NCBI RefSeq assembly: GCF_030052815.1
Contig: NW_026614840.1
Coordinates: 248,001 to 312,000 of the forward strand
Source: Hevea brasiliensis
Taxonomy: Eukaryota > Streptophyta > Magnoliopsida > Malpighiales > Euphorbiaceae
DNA: 64,000 bases
Direction: 5' to 3'
Position numbers and translations under genes: made by a program. This document shows positions 23,802 to 37,136 of this stretch, piece by piece (the first letter of the stretch is position 1; every line of letters begins with the position of its first letter). Below the pieces are notes generated by a model that was not told the DNA's origin, made no database searches, and saw nothing but the letters and a program-made list of their open reading frames with translations.

Positions 23802-26285
23802 TGTAACACCCCTATTGGTATAGCCTGGTCTATTTCACTGTTCCGTTGACCGGTGTCGGTCCGGACAATTAAGGAGATTAGAACCATACTGAAGACAACT
23901 TGAGAAACCATAAACACAAATAATTAGTAACGTTTAATTAGTTAACTATGAATAAGAAAAACAGAACATAAGAGGTTAAACGAGCCGAGAGTCACAGCGA
24001 TGAGTGACCTCCTCGAGAACGGCTGCGAAGTCATTTTAAACTCAAATTTCGAATCGTAAAAAGTGACGCTGTTGTCCTTAGGACCCTTATGAACATAGTG
24101 GAAAAGAGTAAATAAACAGTAACTGTTAATTTAGTCATAATTGGAGCTAGACAGGTCAAATTGACCTGAAATTTTACCAGCAATTAGATAAGATATAGAT
24201 ATAAAACGTTCATGAAGAACACCACCCAAAATTATGCCATTAACCCATTCAAATTATTGAGCAAAGTTAAGTTACTGTACCTGCAACTCTGCAGAATTGC
24301 CATTGAGCAGTAAAGTCCAATGCCTATAACTCTCTCTAGAAAACTCTGATTTAGGTGATTCTTAAACCGATGGAAACCTAAGACATAGTAGAACATTTCA
24401 TATGAAGAAAGTTAGACCAAATTATGAACTTAACTTGATCAAATTATCGAACAAAGTTGGACCAAAAATGCGGAACCAAAATCTCGGCATGAGCGATTGC
24501 GTGAGCGAATTGTATTTTGGCTATAACTTGAGCTAAAAAACTCCGATTGGGGTGATCCAAAAATGAGAATACACTTAAGACAATAAGGAACATTTTCTAT
24601 GAAGGAAGATTTGCCAAATTCCAACAGTAGATTGACCAATGGAACAGTGCAACTTCGGAGCACCAAAACCAAAAATTGGCAATTTCGCCAAAATGACCTA
24701 AGCTTTGAGAAAATGACCAAAACCAACAAGTTTAATGACCAAAATGTGGTATGTGGGTGAAGTTGGAGTTCCCATACCTATTATGCCTTAAAAAGTCAAC
24801 AATTTGACTTGAATAGTGTAGTGAATAGTAACCCGAAACACAAAAATTTCAAGAACGTCGAATTTAACACAATAGAGCTAGTTAAAATGAAGCTAAATTT
24901 ATTTTTGATTTATGTTAAGTTCTAGTACTGAAACATTATAAAATTGTGTGTTTCAGTTGAAAAGAATATCGGGAAGGAACCCGAGGAACGGAGTCGAGGC
25001 TAAGGAACGACTTGTTTGAGGTTTGTGCACAATAAACCCTATTTAAGCATTTTATCCTTGAAAAATTGATTTAGTACGCATTATGAATTTATGAACTTTT
25101 GTGTTGCCACCTTATGATCAAATTATAACTTTGGAAATTGATTTGATTTTTGTATGCAATATTTGAATTAAATGTTTGAAATAGATTTTTGATTCACACT
25201 TAGCATGATAGTTACTTATTATTCCTCCTCCATTTATGGGGTTGAGATCGTTTATTTTCCTCCCTCTCTGGCTTGCCAGTTGAGGTTGTAGATCGAATGA
25301 GTACTCATTAGCTAGCTAGTCACCTCCCTCATTGATTTCGATTAATGGGGTTGTAGATTGCTTTATCGTGGTGTACAACGCGGCATTGATCAGAAATTTT
25401 TTGTCATGGCTTAAGTTGTGTATGACTTGGCAACACTGTGTTTATGAAATTGTTTGACTAAACTGTGTTTAATAAATTATTTGACAAAATGGTGTTATTA
25501 TGAACCTGGATATTGTGAAATGTGATTGAGAAATATTTAAAGTATGTTTGGCAATGAATGATTTATTTATGGCATTTTAAATTTTTATTTTGCACCACTG
25601 AGTATTTTTATACTCAGCGATGGCTTATTTTGCTGTCGCAGATAAGAGCAAGGAAAAAGCAGCAGAGTGAGCTGCTACTGAGTTGAAGATCACATCAAGC
25701 TTTTGTACGAGTATTATTTTATACCCTTGTTGATAGTTTTGATGTAAATATGGAAATATTGTATGTATCAATGTAGTTGAGAAGTTGAAAATAAATTTTA
25801 ATAATATTATTTTGAATTTTCTACTGTAATTTAATATTTGTACGTATGAATTTCCTACTTTATGTTTTGTTAATGAAGATATTAAATATTTTGAGATGAG
25901 AAATCTTGATTTGTATGGTGAAATTATTTTGAAGTGCATTGAATTGAGATGACTGAGTTATTGAAAGTTGGGAGTTGTGAAATATTTTTGGAAGTGCTTT
26001 TTACAGGCCTTTGAAGAACTGGTTTCTCAAAATACAGAGGGAACTCTGTCAAAATTTTTATAAAATTGACGGCAAAATTAAAATGGACAAAAATTTTTAT
26101 TAGTATTTAAACTTGAATAAATGATTTTAAATTCTTACCAAAATGCTCACCACTTCCAAAATGTAAGAAAATCGTTTTAAAATCCCTTATAGGGTACTTA
26201 ATGAGTTATCGGTAGGTGAAGTTCGGTAGTTCATTAAGTATTCTACGGGATTATGTTATGCCTTACAGAGGGGTAAGGTGTGACA
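23802..26285 (+). mobile_element. G2, gypsy solo LTR
   Basis: 2484 bp, TGTAACACC... to ...GGTGTGACA, flanked by a perfect TTAAA TSD (23797-23801, 26286-26290). It has three ~200-bp degenerate units (about 24133, 24325, 24520), an inverted repeat CTGAAACA/TGTTTCAG at 24928-24956 and paired hairpins at 25598-25639. There is no internal region. Confidence 0.93.
25598..25639 (+). other. Paired hairpins in G2
   Basis: Hairpin 1 arms are CTGAGTAT and ATACTCAG with a 4-base loop (longer helix than in G1). Hairpin 2 arms are GCGATGGC and GCTGTCGC (25617-25624, 25632-25639), which pair fully if two G-U pairs are allowed. Confidence 0.78.
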
Positions 26286-26757
26286 TTAAAACTAACATAT
26301 CGAAAGATCACTATTAGTCAGTGACTCGAATACACTAATGTGAGCTACCGATACGGCAGGAATTACTATAAAATTAGAGATTTTAGTATGACTATAAATT
26401 AAAAAGAATACCTTGAGGATAAAGATATCTAGACCTCGATATGGAGTCTTATAGTTATTTTGATATTTTTGTCAAAAAGAAATGATTTAGGCATTTGAGA
26501 TATTTATGTGAGATAAATGTAGAATACCTAGACGAGGGCAAGCTAATAGGATTGGAGTATGTAAAGGAGACGGAAGGACTAGTAAGGATTATAGTATGAG
26601 AAATCAAGAAACTACTAAATAAGAGAATTTCATGAGTGGAAACACAAAAGGCAAAGGACACAGTGACGGGAGAGTGAGTAAAATTATGAGATAACGATAT
26701 CAGCTATAAGAATACGATAAATTTCGAGGATGAAATTTTCATTTAGAGGGGAAGAAT
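26286..26757 (+). other. G1 interior after G2, with polypurine tract
   Basis: About 470 bp of non-coding or fully decayed sequence. AGAGGGGAAG at 26745-26754, just before the 3' LTR, is the probable polypurine tract. No integrase motif is seen. Confidence 0.65.
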
Positions 26758-29700
26758 TGTAACGCCTTCACTTTACGTAGTCCGTACATTCGACTACTCT
26801 GATGACCTAATGTTGGTTCGGACAAGTCAGGATATTTGGAACTACACTTCAGTGATAGTAAACAGGCATAAAATGATGAAATAAGTAAAAAAAAAATATA
26901 AGAAAAATTAAGGAAAAATAAAAGAGAGGAAATGAAACTAGGTTAAATGAGCCGGCACCGAAGCGATGGGTGACCGCACTGGAAAGTTACGGCGAGGACC
27001 GTTGACTAGCCCTGGACCGCGGAGAACTCAGGGAAATATTTTTGGGACATAATTAAAGGTCTACTGAGGTGTAATTGACATTGAAAATGTCAAAGAAAAA
27101 TTAATAAGTTAGTATAAACGAAAAACACAAATTAAAGAAATCGGCAGTACAAAGAGTTAATCAGTAGTATTGAAAAATCCGAAATATAACCCGAAGAGAG
27201 GCATTTTGGTCATTTGACATCTAGAGTTGGCTTCTGACCTAAATTTCAATGAAAAATAAGTGGTAGCACATTTTGAAAAATTGAATGAAAAATGAGATTA
27301 AAGATAAAATGTGATTAAGAGAAATTAAGTGGAAAAATATGAGAATAATTAAAAGCTTAATTATAGTATTCTTAATCTACCTTTAGTGGAAAATTAGTGG
27401 ACCTTAGTGGGATATATATATACACATATAAAATGTTAAACTTCTGTCCATTTCCACCTTCTTCTTCCTCATATCTTCACTTTGCAGAAATTGTTTCTCT
27501 CCTAAAATCACCATTGTCGTCCTCACTTCAAGTTCCTTTTCTCAATGATCAAGCCACCATTTCTTTAAGAGTTCTTCATTAAACTTAGTCTAGACATCAT
27601 GGCCAAAAAATAGGCAATAAAAAGAAGAAGTTTGGGTGAGGTTTTACAAAGCTCAAAATAAGGTTAGTGCTAAATTTCCTTCCTCCCATAATTAATCTTT
27701 GATTTAAGGTTGTGATGAGTGTAATTGTTGAGAAATTTGAAGAAAAAGATGAGTATTTGATGGAGCATGAATTTGGCAGCCATGGAAGTGTATGGTTATT
27801 GAATTATTCTTACATGTATTTGTTGGGATTTAATGTTGATTAAGGTAATTTATGGTGTTAGTAAGTTAATTTCCATATGAATGTATATTTGAGCATTTGA
27901 ATTTGGAGTTAAAGGAATTGTGGAAGATTTATGCATTTTTGGGCAATTTGGCAACCTTATAATTCATTGAAGAGTGCTTGAATTCAAGAAGTTATTTGAT
28001 GAATTGTGGTACTAAGGGATTAATGGAAGTGTATGTAAATTATTGTTGGAGTTATATGTAATAATTAGGTGTATTCATGTGCATATAATGTTGATTTTGG
28101 ACTTTGTGATTTAGGGTTGTATATTGTACATTGAGGATTTCTATATACTATTCAAAATGACCTTAATGAGATGTGATGAATGATGTTAGTACATTAGGAG
28201 TTCAGAATTCAAGCATGGGAAGTTAAGGTATAGCAAGTTGAATGTGTAAATTGGTTGGTATTTGAGGACTGTATTGAGGGCAGTATGCATTTGAGCCTAT
28301 AACCTTAATTGTGTGACCCATATTGGTGTGAAGCTAATTGGAGGTAAAATTAGACATGTAATGAACCAACTTTCATGTGGGAACCTTGCTTAAATTATGT
28401 CCAGAAAGTGACTCAAAAAGTGACCTAATCCGAAATTGGCAATTTGCAACCCAGATTTTTGACCATATGAACAGTAGCCAGTATTTTAGTCATAATTCAC
28501 TCAAAACAGGTCTAAATGATTTGAAATTTATATCATTGGAAATATTAGACATAGGGCTATAACTTTGGTTAAGACCACCAAGCCTAGAAATGCCATTAAG
28601 CAAGTCAAATGGATTGCCCAATTTGGGTTACAAAAACTGGCCGAATTGACTTAGACTTAAAAATAACCTAATTGTGTAATATAAATGCAACTTGACCAGC
28701 CATAGTAAAATGACCATATCTTGGTCTACACAACTCCGAACGACCTAAAATTCATGCCAAATGTTCAATAAGACATAGACCTACAATATTAAATTTTTGA
28801 CCAGAACCCAAAAATCAAGGGAACTAGGTTAATTAAGTTGATTAAGTTGACATACTAAATCTAGAATTGGTACAATTGACCATTAAGTCCAGAAAATTCA
28901 AATAGGCATATCTCCCACAAGAAGTTTCCAAATGTAATGAGCCATACCAATCTGGAAAGCTAAGAAAGAGACCTAAAACTTTGTTTTAGACAACTTCCTC
29001 AAATTATAAATGTATAAGGTCAGAATTTAAGGTCAAAGTCATTGACCTAATTGAGGACCATGCCAATATAGGACCTTTGAGTCTAAGTTAACAATTTGTC
29101 TATAAAGAATTCTATAAGACTTGAAAATGGTAAGCAAAATTTTTTATTGACCCTAAGACATAGGGCAACAATACTTATGAAGAATGCTAGACCTCAATGT
29201 GATTATAAACAGTCCAAATAAATTAGTAAATTCAGAACTGGAAATGCCTAAAAGGGAAACTAAAATTTAGATTTGACCTAGTTATGGTTAATTGACTATA
29301 ACTTGAGCTATACAACTCCAAATTGAGTGATTCAAAAAGGAAATTAAAGAAGACACAATGAGAAACAATTTAATGAAGAGAAATCTGTTAAATTTACACT
29401 ACAGCTTGGTCCAATAGACAGTAAACATTGGCTATAAAATCTAAATAATTGCAATAAAAATGCAATAAGCTTTGAAATGAGATTGGCAACATATGTCAAC
29501 ATGTGAGGAATGAAAAATGGAACATATTAGTGACATTAAAATTAATCCACCTAGTGTGCATTAAAGGTCAACATTATAGATTGACTAATGAAAGGAATAG
29601 TATTAATAAAATTTAATTATTGAACCTCATTAATAGAAACAATTTAGATGAGTACTGAAACACTTTAAATTGTGTGTTTCAGTTAGAAAAGACATTGGAA

Positions 29701-31440
29701 AGGGAAATGACCCACTGAGTCAAGGCCAAGAGGTGACTCATCAGAGGTTTGTACACAATTAGCTTTTAATTGATTTTGTTATGAAAATTTCATATGACTA
29801 AATAACATATTTTCCTTATATGTTATGTTTATCAAGTATTAGATTTAATTCAATGATTATTGAAATTGTTATAGTATGTATGAATTTAGCTTTGTGAAAT
29901 GGTATTTCAACAAGTATTAAGCATTGTTTGTGGATTGAATAAATTATGTTTTAGAAAATTGTGATAGAATATGTTTTAAATTGTGATGGGCAATTTGCAT
30001 GGAAAAATACAAATTTATGTTTTGAATTGTGATGACCATAAAAATTATTGGATATTGGAATTGACTTTGAATCAAATTGTGTTGTGATTTATGCTCACAA
30101 AAAGGACAAAGAGATTTATGATATTGTTTTATATCTCACTATAGATGCTTGACTAGGTTATTACCTGTCTCTCTCATTTGCTGAGGAGACAATGGAGTTA
30201 GCTTTGTTTTGATTACCATGGTACATGCACAGGCTTAGATTCTCCTCTTATTAGAGGTTAGATCTAAGTTTTTTATGATCTTTTCAGAAGTTTCATTATT
30301 GTGATGTGTATTGTGCACGATGATTCGACCTCCCCGACCAAGGGAGTTAGAATCTGATTTGACCTCCCTGACCATAGGGAGTTAGAATCACCCCGGAGAT
30401 GGCCCTTTTGGATTAGTCTTGCATAGCTAGTGAGATAAAGAATGATTTTTTGAATAGTAAAGAATTTGAATTTCAAATGAGATTTATGCATACTAGATTT
30501 TATTAAAATTAATATTGATTTCCATAAATTGTTGAAATTACTTTAATTGTTCAGTTGTGATTTGACAATTTGAACTTTTTTATCAAGGTTATTTTAACAA
30601 ATGATTATATTATTGGAAATGATTATTTTGACCTTTAAAATTTTTATGAAGTATAAGATTTCCAAATTATTTGTTATAATTTTGTCAACATATATATGGT
30701 ATTATATTTTAAATTATAGTTGTGCACCACTAAGTTCACCACTCAGCGATAGCTTTGCATACTATCGCAGGTGAAAAGAGCATAGAGCACTTATGTAAAC
30801 TTCCTTGAAGACACATTCAAATTAGCTCCCGGTATATCATAGGTATACCCATGTACATAGGTTTTGATGTATGCATGTAAATATATGTATGTAAATTATT
30901 TGAGCAGTTGTCTAAAAACTCTTGTAAAATATTTTGGTGTGTAATTAAATGCAAATTATTGTAATGTAAATTTGAGATTTCATTTACCTGTATAGTTTTG
31001 TAATATTAATTTTTGAGTCTTGTAATCAATGAAATGTTTCTTTTATGATGAGGTTGGTTTGAAAATGAAATGATTTGATTATTGAGATTGAATTGTGAGA
31101 TGAAACGAAGTTTATTGGAGTTGTATTTGAGAAAACATATTTGGAGTGTTTTCCTTTTCAGGTTTGAAGAACTGTTTTCTCAAAATACAGCCAGCACTTT
31201 ACTGAAAATTTGAAAAATTTTTGTAACACCAAATTTTAATCGATGATTTAATGGGTGATCAAAATTTCACTTAAAGGCTTTTTAAGAAATATTCAACGTT
31301 CCCACCACTATTTAATTTCATGAAAATTATTTTAAAATTCCTTGTAGTATATTTAATGGGTTACCGGTAGGCAAAGTACGGTAATTTATTAGGTGTATTA
31401 CGGGATCATGTTACATCTTACGGAGGAGTAGGATGTGTTA
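26758..31440 (+). mobile_element. G1 3' LTR
   Basis: 4683 bp, TGTAACGCC... to ...GGATGTGTTA. Intact apart from small changes, so it provides the empty-site sequence for the insertions in the 5' LTR. Five degenerate ~200-bp units start near 28487, 28712, 28905, 29095 and 29297. A perfect inverted repeat CTGAAACAC/GTGTTTCAG lies at 29655-29682. Confidence 0.88.
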
Positions 31441-31659
31441 AATATCATCGATTGTGAACCAATTTATGATACTTTGTGCTAGAAATACTGTCACTCATAT
31501 TCTTAACAACTTAAGAATAGAATTTCTAGCAAAATATCAATAGAGCTTTTCTATTACACATAAATGCATTATGTAAATGGAAAAGTGAAATTTCCTTTTA
31601 TTAATAAAATATGTATAAGATATATACTAAATGATGTGCTTTAGGGCATACTGCTAACA
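31441..31659 (-). mobile_element. Copia solo LTR 1, right part
   Basis: The first 0.2 kb of the minus-strand LTR (TGTTAGCAGTATGCCCTAAAG at 31659 downward) plus the right copy of G1's TSD (31441-31445). Followed by CTGCT (31660-31664), the outer TSD. Confidence 0.9.
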
Positions 31660-31664
31660 CTGCT

Positions 31665-32504
31665 TTATCTTTTCAAATGCCTCTTGACATTACTCATTCC
31701 ACACCATTGGCTGATTCTTTCTTTGTAGCTTAAGAATTGGTTCACAGTTAGTTGTGAGCCTAGCTATGAACCTACTGATGTACTGTAATTTTCCTAAGAA
31801 ACCTCTAACCTCTTTTTCTACTCTCAAGGCTAGCATCTCCTAGATTGTCTTCACCGTATCTAGATCAACCTCAATCCCTTTCTTGCTGATTATATGCCCT
31901 AATAGTTTGCCTGAAGTGACCCTAAACACACACTTGCTAGGTTTCAGTCTCAATTTATACTTGATGAATGAAAAAACTTCTCTAATGCCTCAAAATGTCT
32001 CTCCCTAGTTGGGGATTTTACTACCATGTCATCCACATATACTTCAACTTCTTTGTGCATTATGTCATGAAACAACATGGCAGCCATTCTTTGATAAGTC
32101 GCACTAGCATTTTTTAGCCGAAAAGGCATGACCTTATAACAATAAGTCCCCTATTTAGTGATAAAAGCTATATTTGCTTTATCTATCAAATCCATGAGGA
32201 TCTGATTATATCCCAAAAAACCATCCATGAAAGAGTACATGGCCATCCAAGCAGCACTGTCAATAAGCACATCGATGCGAGGCAATGGGAAATCATCCTT
32301 AGGAGTAGCCTTATTTGGGTCCCTATAATCTACACACATCCGAACTCGTCCATCCTTTTTGGGGACTTGCACAATGTTGGCTAACCACTTGGGATACTCA
32401 ATTACTTCAATGAAATCAGCCTCAATAAGCTTTTTCACCTCTTGAGCTATCTTTTCTTCCCATTCTAGCCTAAGTCGATGCTTCTTTTGTTTTATTGGCC
32501 TCAT
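31665..32504 (-). pseudogene. T1 reverse transcriptase
   Basis: Gypsy RT read downward from 32504. Landmarks: EVKKLIEADFIEVI, PKKDGRVRMCVDYRDPNKA (about 32370-32310), the catalytic YVDD at 32039-32028, then LLGHIISKKGIE and a FLGKLQYISRF thumb near 31790. It is broken by TAG at 32153 (expected Trp), a frameshift near 31960-31985, TAG at 31842 and TAA at 31692. The frame runs to 31665 and resumes in phase at 4302. Confidence 0.9.
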
Positions 32505-33816
32505 GTTAGGGTCTGTGGGGATCTTATGCTATACTATGTCTCGATCAATTCCCGACATATCTTTATAAGACCAGGCAAATGCTTCTTGGTACTTTATTAA
32601 TAAGGCTATAAATTTATCTCTTTCTTTTTAGGTTAAATCTTCAGCTAACTTAATGTCTTTAGAATCATCTGGTGCACCCAAATTAATAGAGATTGATTTT
32701 AATGCATTAACAGAAACAGATTCTAAATGATTATGAACTGTATACGTGTAGCCATTAGGATGAACATCAAACAAGTAAGAACAAGGACTAGTCATATTAT
32801 TAATTTTTGCCTTAAAATCTTCATCAAGTACATAAGAAATAAAAATATCAGTATCACTACTGTGAGCATTACAAAAGACAGACTCAAACTTAGGGGTGTA
32901 GGTCTAAGTGCTTGGCTTCCATGTAGACTTTAACTTGATGGCACTGACCTCCTGTTCTAACTCCTTAACATGTGATAGCTCCTGGTCATCAGTCCAAGCA
33001 ATTGCGTCTTCCCTGATGAACTTGGTGGGCTTGAGTCCCTCTTCATCTTCAGTTGGTTGATAGCCCAGCCCATATCTAGTGATCTGCCTCTTTATTTCTA
33101 GAAAAGTCACTAGGCCATTAGCTCATTTTCCCAGACTCATGCCAGAAAAAAACTTCATCCCTTTCATCATAATGGCCACCCTAGGGTCCATCTAGTCTTC
33201 ATAGATCTCAACAACTTAGAAACCAGACAATAGTGGTACCAAACCATCCACTTGTAGCATAGTTACTTCCCCATCTCTTTCAGCATTGATAGTGATTGTA
33301 CCATCTTAGTGCGGGATCTTAATCTTTTGGTGGAGTGTAGAGGGGACTCCACCTAAGGGATGGAACTAAATTCTACCCAACAGTAAGGAGAATGTCAAAA
33401 ACAGTGAACTCAACTTCGGTTTCTATAAGCCCCACCTTAAGCATAGTCTTAAATACCCCTATCATGTTTCTTTTTGAATCATCATAGGCCCTGATAACTA
33501 GATCAGAACCAGTTAGTTCAGACATAGAAATTTCTTATTTTGGTAGAATCTTCAGAGGGCATACGTTGATGGCTGACCCATCATCTATCATCACACAAGG
33601 CACTTTCCACCCTCTAACCTTGGTAGTCACAAACAGAGCCCTGCTATGATTTCTCCCTTCAGCTGGGAGATCATGATCAGAGAAAGTAATATGACCCCCA
33701 TCTTCTATAATCACAACTTTGGCAATCTTTTCTGGAGTTATCTCCGTGGAGACCTTGAGTACACTTAGGGCCTTGGTCAGCGTGGTTCAGTGTTTTTCTG
33801 ATACCAATAGTAATTC
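32505..33816 (-). pseudogene. T1 protease and linker to RT
   Basis: The aspartic protease motif is seen as DDGSA at 33585-33571 followed by INVCPLKILP. Around it are fragments typical of the Tat protease: LVIRAYDDSKR, FDILL and LGGVPSTLHQKIKI, split over frames with many stops. The stretch 33110-32904 is an open 68-codon linker. The frame here is shifted relative to gag, so at least one indel lies between 33817 and 33110. Confidence 0.75.
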
Positions 33817-35328
33817 CTAGACTGTTATGCTAGCATGAGTCCTTTTCAATTGCCTAAGGAACTGATCATCCTCTTCATCTGTGTCCTCTTTGGCCAACAC
33901 CTTGGCTTTCCCTCTCACATCATCCTTCTCCATGGGTGGATTAGGATAATATCTACCACTTTTAGTCATGTGGCTCACCCTACTCTTTTCCTTTCCGTCG
34001 AAGTCAACCCAAACATTTAACAAACCTTCCTCATTACTGGAACTATCCCAGATATCAATTGTCATCACAGATTGAGGTTCATTAAGCTTTTGGATATTTT
34101 GAATAGGGTTGAGAATTTGGTCAGGGTAAATTGGGGTGATAGAAATCATATAAAGTCCTGGTGGGGGTGGAACATTATGGTTGGGCATCAGGTTAGTGCG
34201 TGTGTTGGGTCTATTTTCTAGGTCAGCTATTTTCTTGGCATCAATTAGGTTCTGAACTTCATATTTTAGCCAAAAACATCTATCAGTGTCATGGCCATGA
34301 GTTTGATGAAATTGGCAGTATAGGTTAGCATTGTAATTGGCTAGTAGTGGGTTTGGTGGCAGTCTAGGTGCCAAGGGTTGGAGGAGACCTCAAGCTTTGA
34401 GTCGATCAAAGACTTTAGATAGGGGTTGGTTAAACTGAGAGAACTTTCTAGGGGTGTGGGACACAGTTTGAACCTCAATGACTTTGTTTTCCCCAGTAAT
34501 GTTGCCAACTAATTGGTATCTTTCCCTCTTGGTCTGATAACTCTTTCTTTCATTGTTCAATACATCCTCCACTAATACCCTAGTATCATATAGCTATTCA
34601 AAGGTAGCCAAGGGATAATAATAAAGTTTCTCATAATAACTAGGCTACAGACTTTTCACTGCCAAGCGAACCTAATCCTTTTTAGCAGGCCTATTGGTCA
34701 TCTTCATGGCCTTTTTCCTCCATCTCAATAGATACTCAGAAAATGTTTCATTTGGTTTTTGCCTAATGGTCTCTAAGTCTCTCAGGGTAACATCTAAAAC
34801 TGTATTATAGGAGTATTGTTGCACAAATCTCCTAACTAGCTCCCCCCAATCTTTTCTCACAGTGGCTTCTAGCCCATGATACCATAAAGATGCAACCCCT
34901 TCTAGTGACATAGAAAAGAACTGAGAGACTTGGTTCTTAGTCAAACCAGTTGTTCTCATGACTATCAAATAAGACTTGATTTGGGTTTTTGGGTCACCAG
35001 TACCATCAAATTTAGGCAAATCAGGCATGTTGAATTTTTTGGGTAGATTTCCATCCATCTGGATGTTAAAGTCATCTGTATCTAATAGCCCCATTCTAGT
35101 AAACTCAGCTTGCTTTTTCACACTGGCCAAAAGTTTTTCCATCATCTCAATAACAACTCTAATCTCTTCACTTGTCCCTTTTTCTTTCTTTTTGGCCTTG
35201 TCTTGGAGATAATCCTCTTCATCCCAGAGGTCATCAAAGGCCTTCTTTTTACCAGTCTCTTCTTCAGGCCTTTTCACCTGGATGTCACTAGGCCCACCCA
35301 TCTCTAGCTTCTTCTCAAAGTTGGCCAT
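33817..35328 (-). pseudogene. T1 gag
   Basis: ATG at 35328 (MANFEKKLEMGGPSD). A Lys/Glu-rich N terminus is followed by a retrotrans_gag-type capsid domain (about residues 95-215: DPKTQIKSYLIVMRTTGL, SLWYHGLE, FVQQYSYNT, ETFSEYLLRWRKKA). A Tat-type zinc knuckle CQFHQTHGHDTDRC lies at 34317-34276, then a Pro/Asn-rich region and an acidic tail. One frame spans all of it over about 504 codons, with in-frame stops at about 34674, 34647, 34596 and 34392. Confidence 0.85.
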
Positions 35329-36345
35329 GATTTTTCCTTCAAGCTAAGACATCTTGGCATTCAAAGCTTCCTCAAGCATTTGTTTAAACATGACCTTAGT
35401 GTCTTCCATTTTAGCTTGTACAGGTGTGACTCTTACTAATCTCTTTCCCTCCCTAACCCAAGTGACCTAGTTAGAAGTCTTTCCGATGTGTTCTAAAGCT
35501 ATTTTTACTACAAGAGAAAAAAAAATACAAGGTTTTAACAACCTATGCTATGTACAAATGCAATGCATGAATACATGAATATGCACTTTCATTTTTACCT
35601 TTGCCTTTACAAAACCATAAACGAACCTTACTAATAGGACCAAAATTGAACCAAAACCAAACTGTATAAATCAAACTAAGATCGGACCAAAGAGTGAATA
35701 AAAAATCGAGAAGAATGTCTCTAGAACTAAATCTCCGCCCCTTTATACATTCAATACTCACGGGTAGTGTAGGAAAAAAAATTCTATCCTAGGCTATGAT
35801 ACATTAGACACACCAACAGGGGGTGGTCCAGGACGACCTTTCCTTCATAAACAAATGATTTATATCCTTAAAATTTAACCATAAGTAAGCATCCTCTTGC
35901 TTAACATGGGTTTTAAAATGGACTTGGGCCTATACACACATTGGGTTTATGCATAGGCCTAGGTTCATCTCAATTACCACCAGAACTTATGGTTTGAACA
36001 GTAAGGTTATAAATCCAGCACAACAAAAATCTATGCGGTACCTAGGGCTGAAATCTATGGCTCATGGGCTTCACCGGGTAGGAAAAGGGTCACCTATGTG
36101 AGAGCTTGTCCATTAAGCATAATGGTCGGAGCTGTGGCTCTTTTATATACTCAAAGGTATGGGTATGGGGTGCTAGCACTCACCAATTTATCATAGCTCG
36201 AGTGGAACTATAGTCTCCTTGGCTAGTATTAGCAGGGCTAAAAAGGGTAAGGGTGATCCATGTGATAGTGTAGTGCAATGCAAAAAGTTTAATAGAGGAA
36301 TAATATTAGACTAATAGAAACATGTTGGAGTAACTATCCATTTAA
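35329..36345 (-). other. T1 5' untranslated leader
   Basis: About 1 kb between the primer site and gag, with no supportable ORF. Its shortness argues against the Ogre subgroup, which has an extra ORF before gag. Confidence 0.65.
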
Positions 36346-36363
36346 TCCCCAGTGGAGTCACCA
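36346..36363 (-). promoter_or_regulatory. T1 primer binding site
   Basis: TGGTGACTCCACTGGGGA on the minus strand, three bases after the LTR end (CTACA at 36371-36367). TGGYGACTCC.CTGGGGA is the usual PBS of Tat-type elements; I do not assign the tRNA. Confidence 0.8.
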
Positions 36364-37136
36364 AACTGTAGGAGTGGAGGGCGTGAGGTGAAATATCATC
36401 CACTAGAATTATATAAAATGCACCAGGTAATGCCCATGAAAGATGGTGGAGTCATAATGGTCTCACTTAAGTACCACCTTCTTAGACAACATTTCCTAGA
36501 CATGCACTTTATACAATCCTAATAGAATCAAACCACTAGTAGGTACCGTATTCCCGTAACACTACCACGGTATTAAGGATTTATGCCACGAAGGCATAGA
36601 TAGACAGGAGTCACCACTCGAGTAATAACCGGGACATATTCAGTGTTTTTTCCAAGGGTCATGGATGGCAACTTACTCCTTGTAGAGTTTCCACAACCAT
36701 CATTACCATAGCCCAATGTCTAGGTTTGAGATAGTGGGTACGTAAAGGGAAGGTGTTAGGCACCTCTTATGCCTGGTCTAACCTTGTTAATTCGAGAGCC
36801 AGTCTTCTACTAATGTTTCTAGAAGTCTTGTTTATTATTCCTTTATTAAACTTTATTCTTAAAATGCAATTCTAATCCTACACACCCAAGTAATTCACAA
36901 AAGGGTTATTGTTTATAAACAATTTTCATGCACAAGAAATTTCTATCTATGGGGTTACTAATTATTTAAATAATATTTACTGGATGACTAAAATTAATTT
37001 ATTATTGAGAATTTAATTTACAAACAAATTCAATTTCAAAGAACCCTAAGTTTTTATTTAATCTAATTAATTAATTTTTCACCAAGTTATCCTAAGGATA
37101 ATTAAACTAAATTAATTATGTACATGTGTAATTTAT

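Larger units (their letters stand above)
6198..31440 (+). mobile_element. G1, gypsy retrotransposon with large LTRs and reduced interior
   Basis: 5' LTR 6198-22390 (interrupted by C1 and by copia solo LTR 2), primer site 22398, interior to 26757 (interrupted by G2), 3' LTR 26758-31440. Flanked by AGTAT (6193-6197) and AATAT (31441-31445), a 4/5 matching TSD inside copia solo LTR 1. Subtracting the insertions gives a 5' LTR of about 4.68 kb against a 4683-bp 3' LTR, and an interior of only about 1.9 kb with a gag remnant and a protease remnant but no RT, RNase H or integrase. It is therefore a non-autonomous derivative. Confidence 0.88.

Noticed and set aside
2080..35328. T1 as an Athila element
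   Set aside because: Athila lacks the second RNase H and carries an env-like ORF; T1 has two RNase H domains and no env-like frame is visible.
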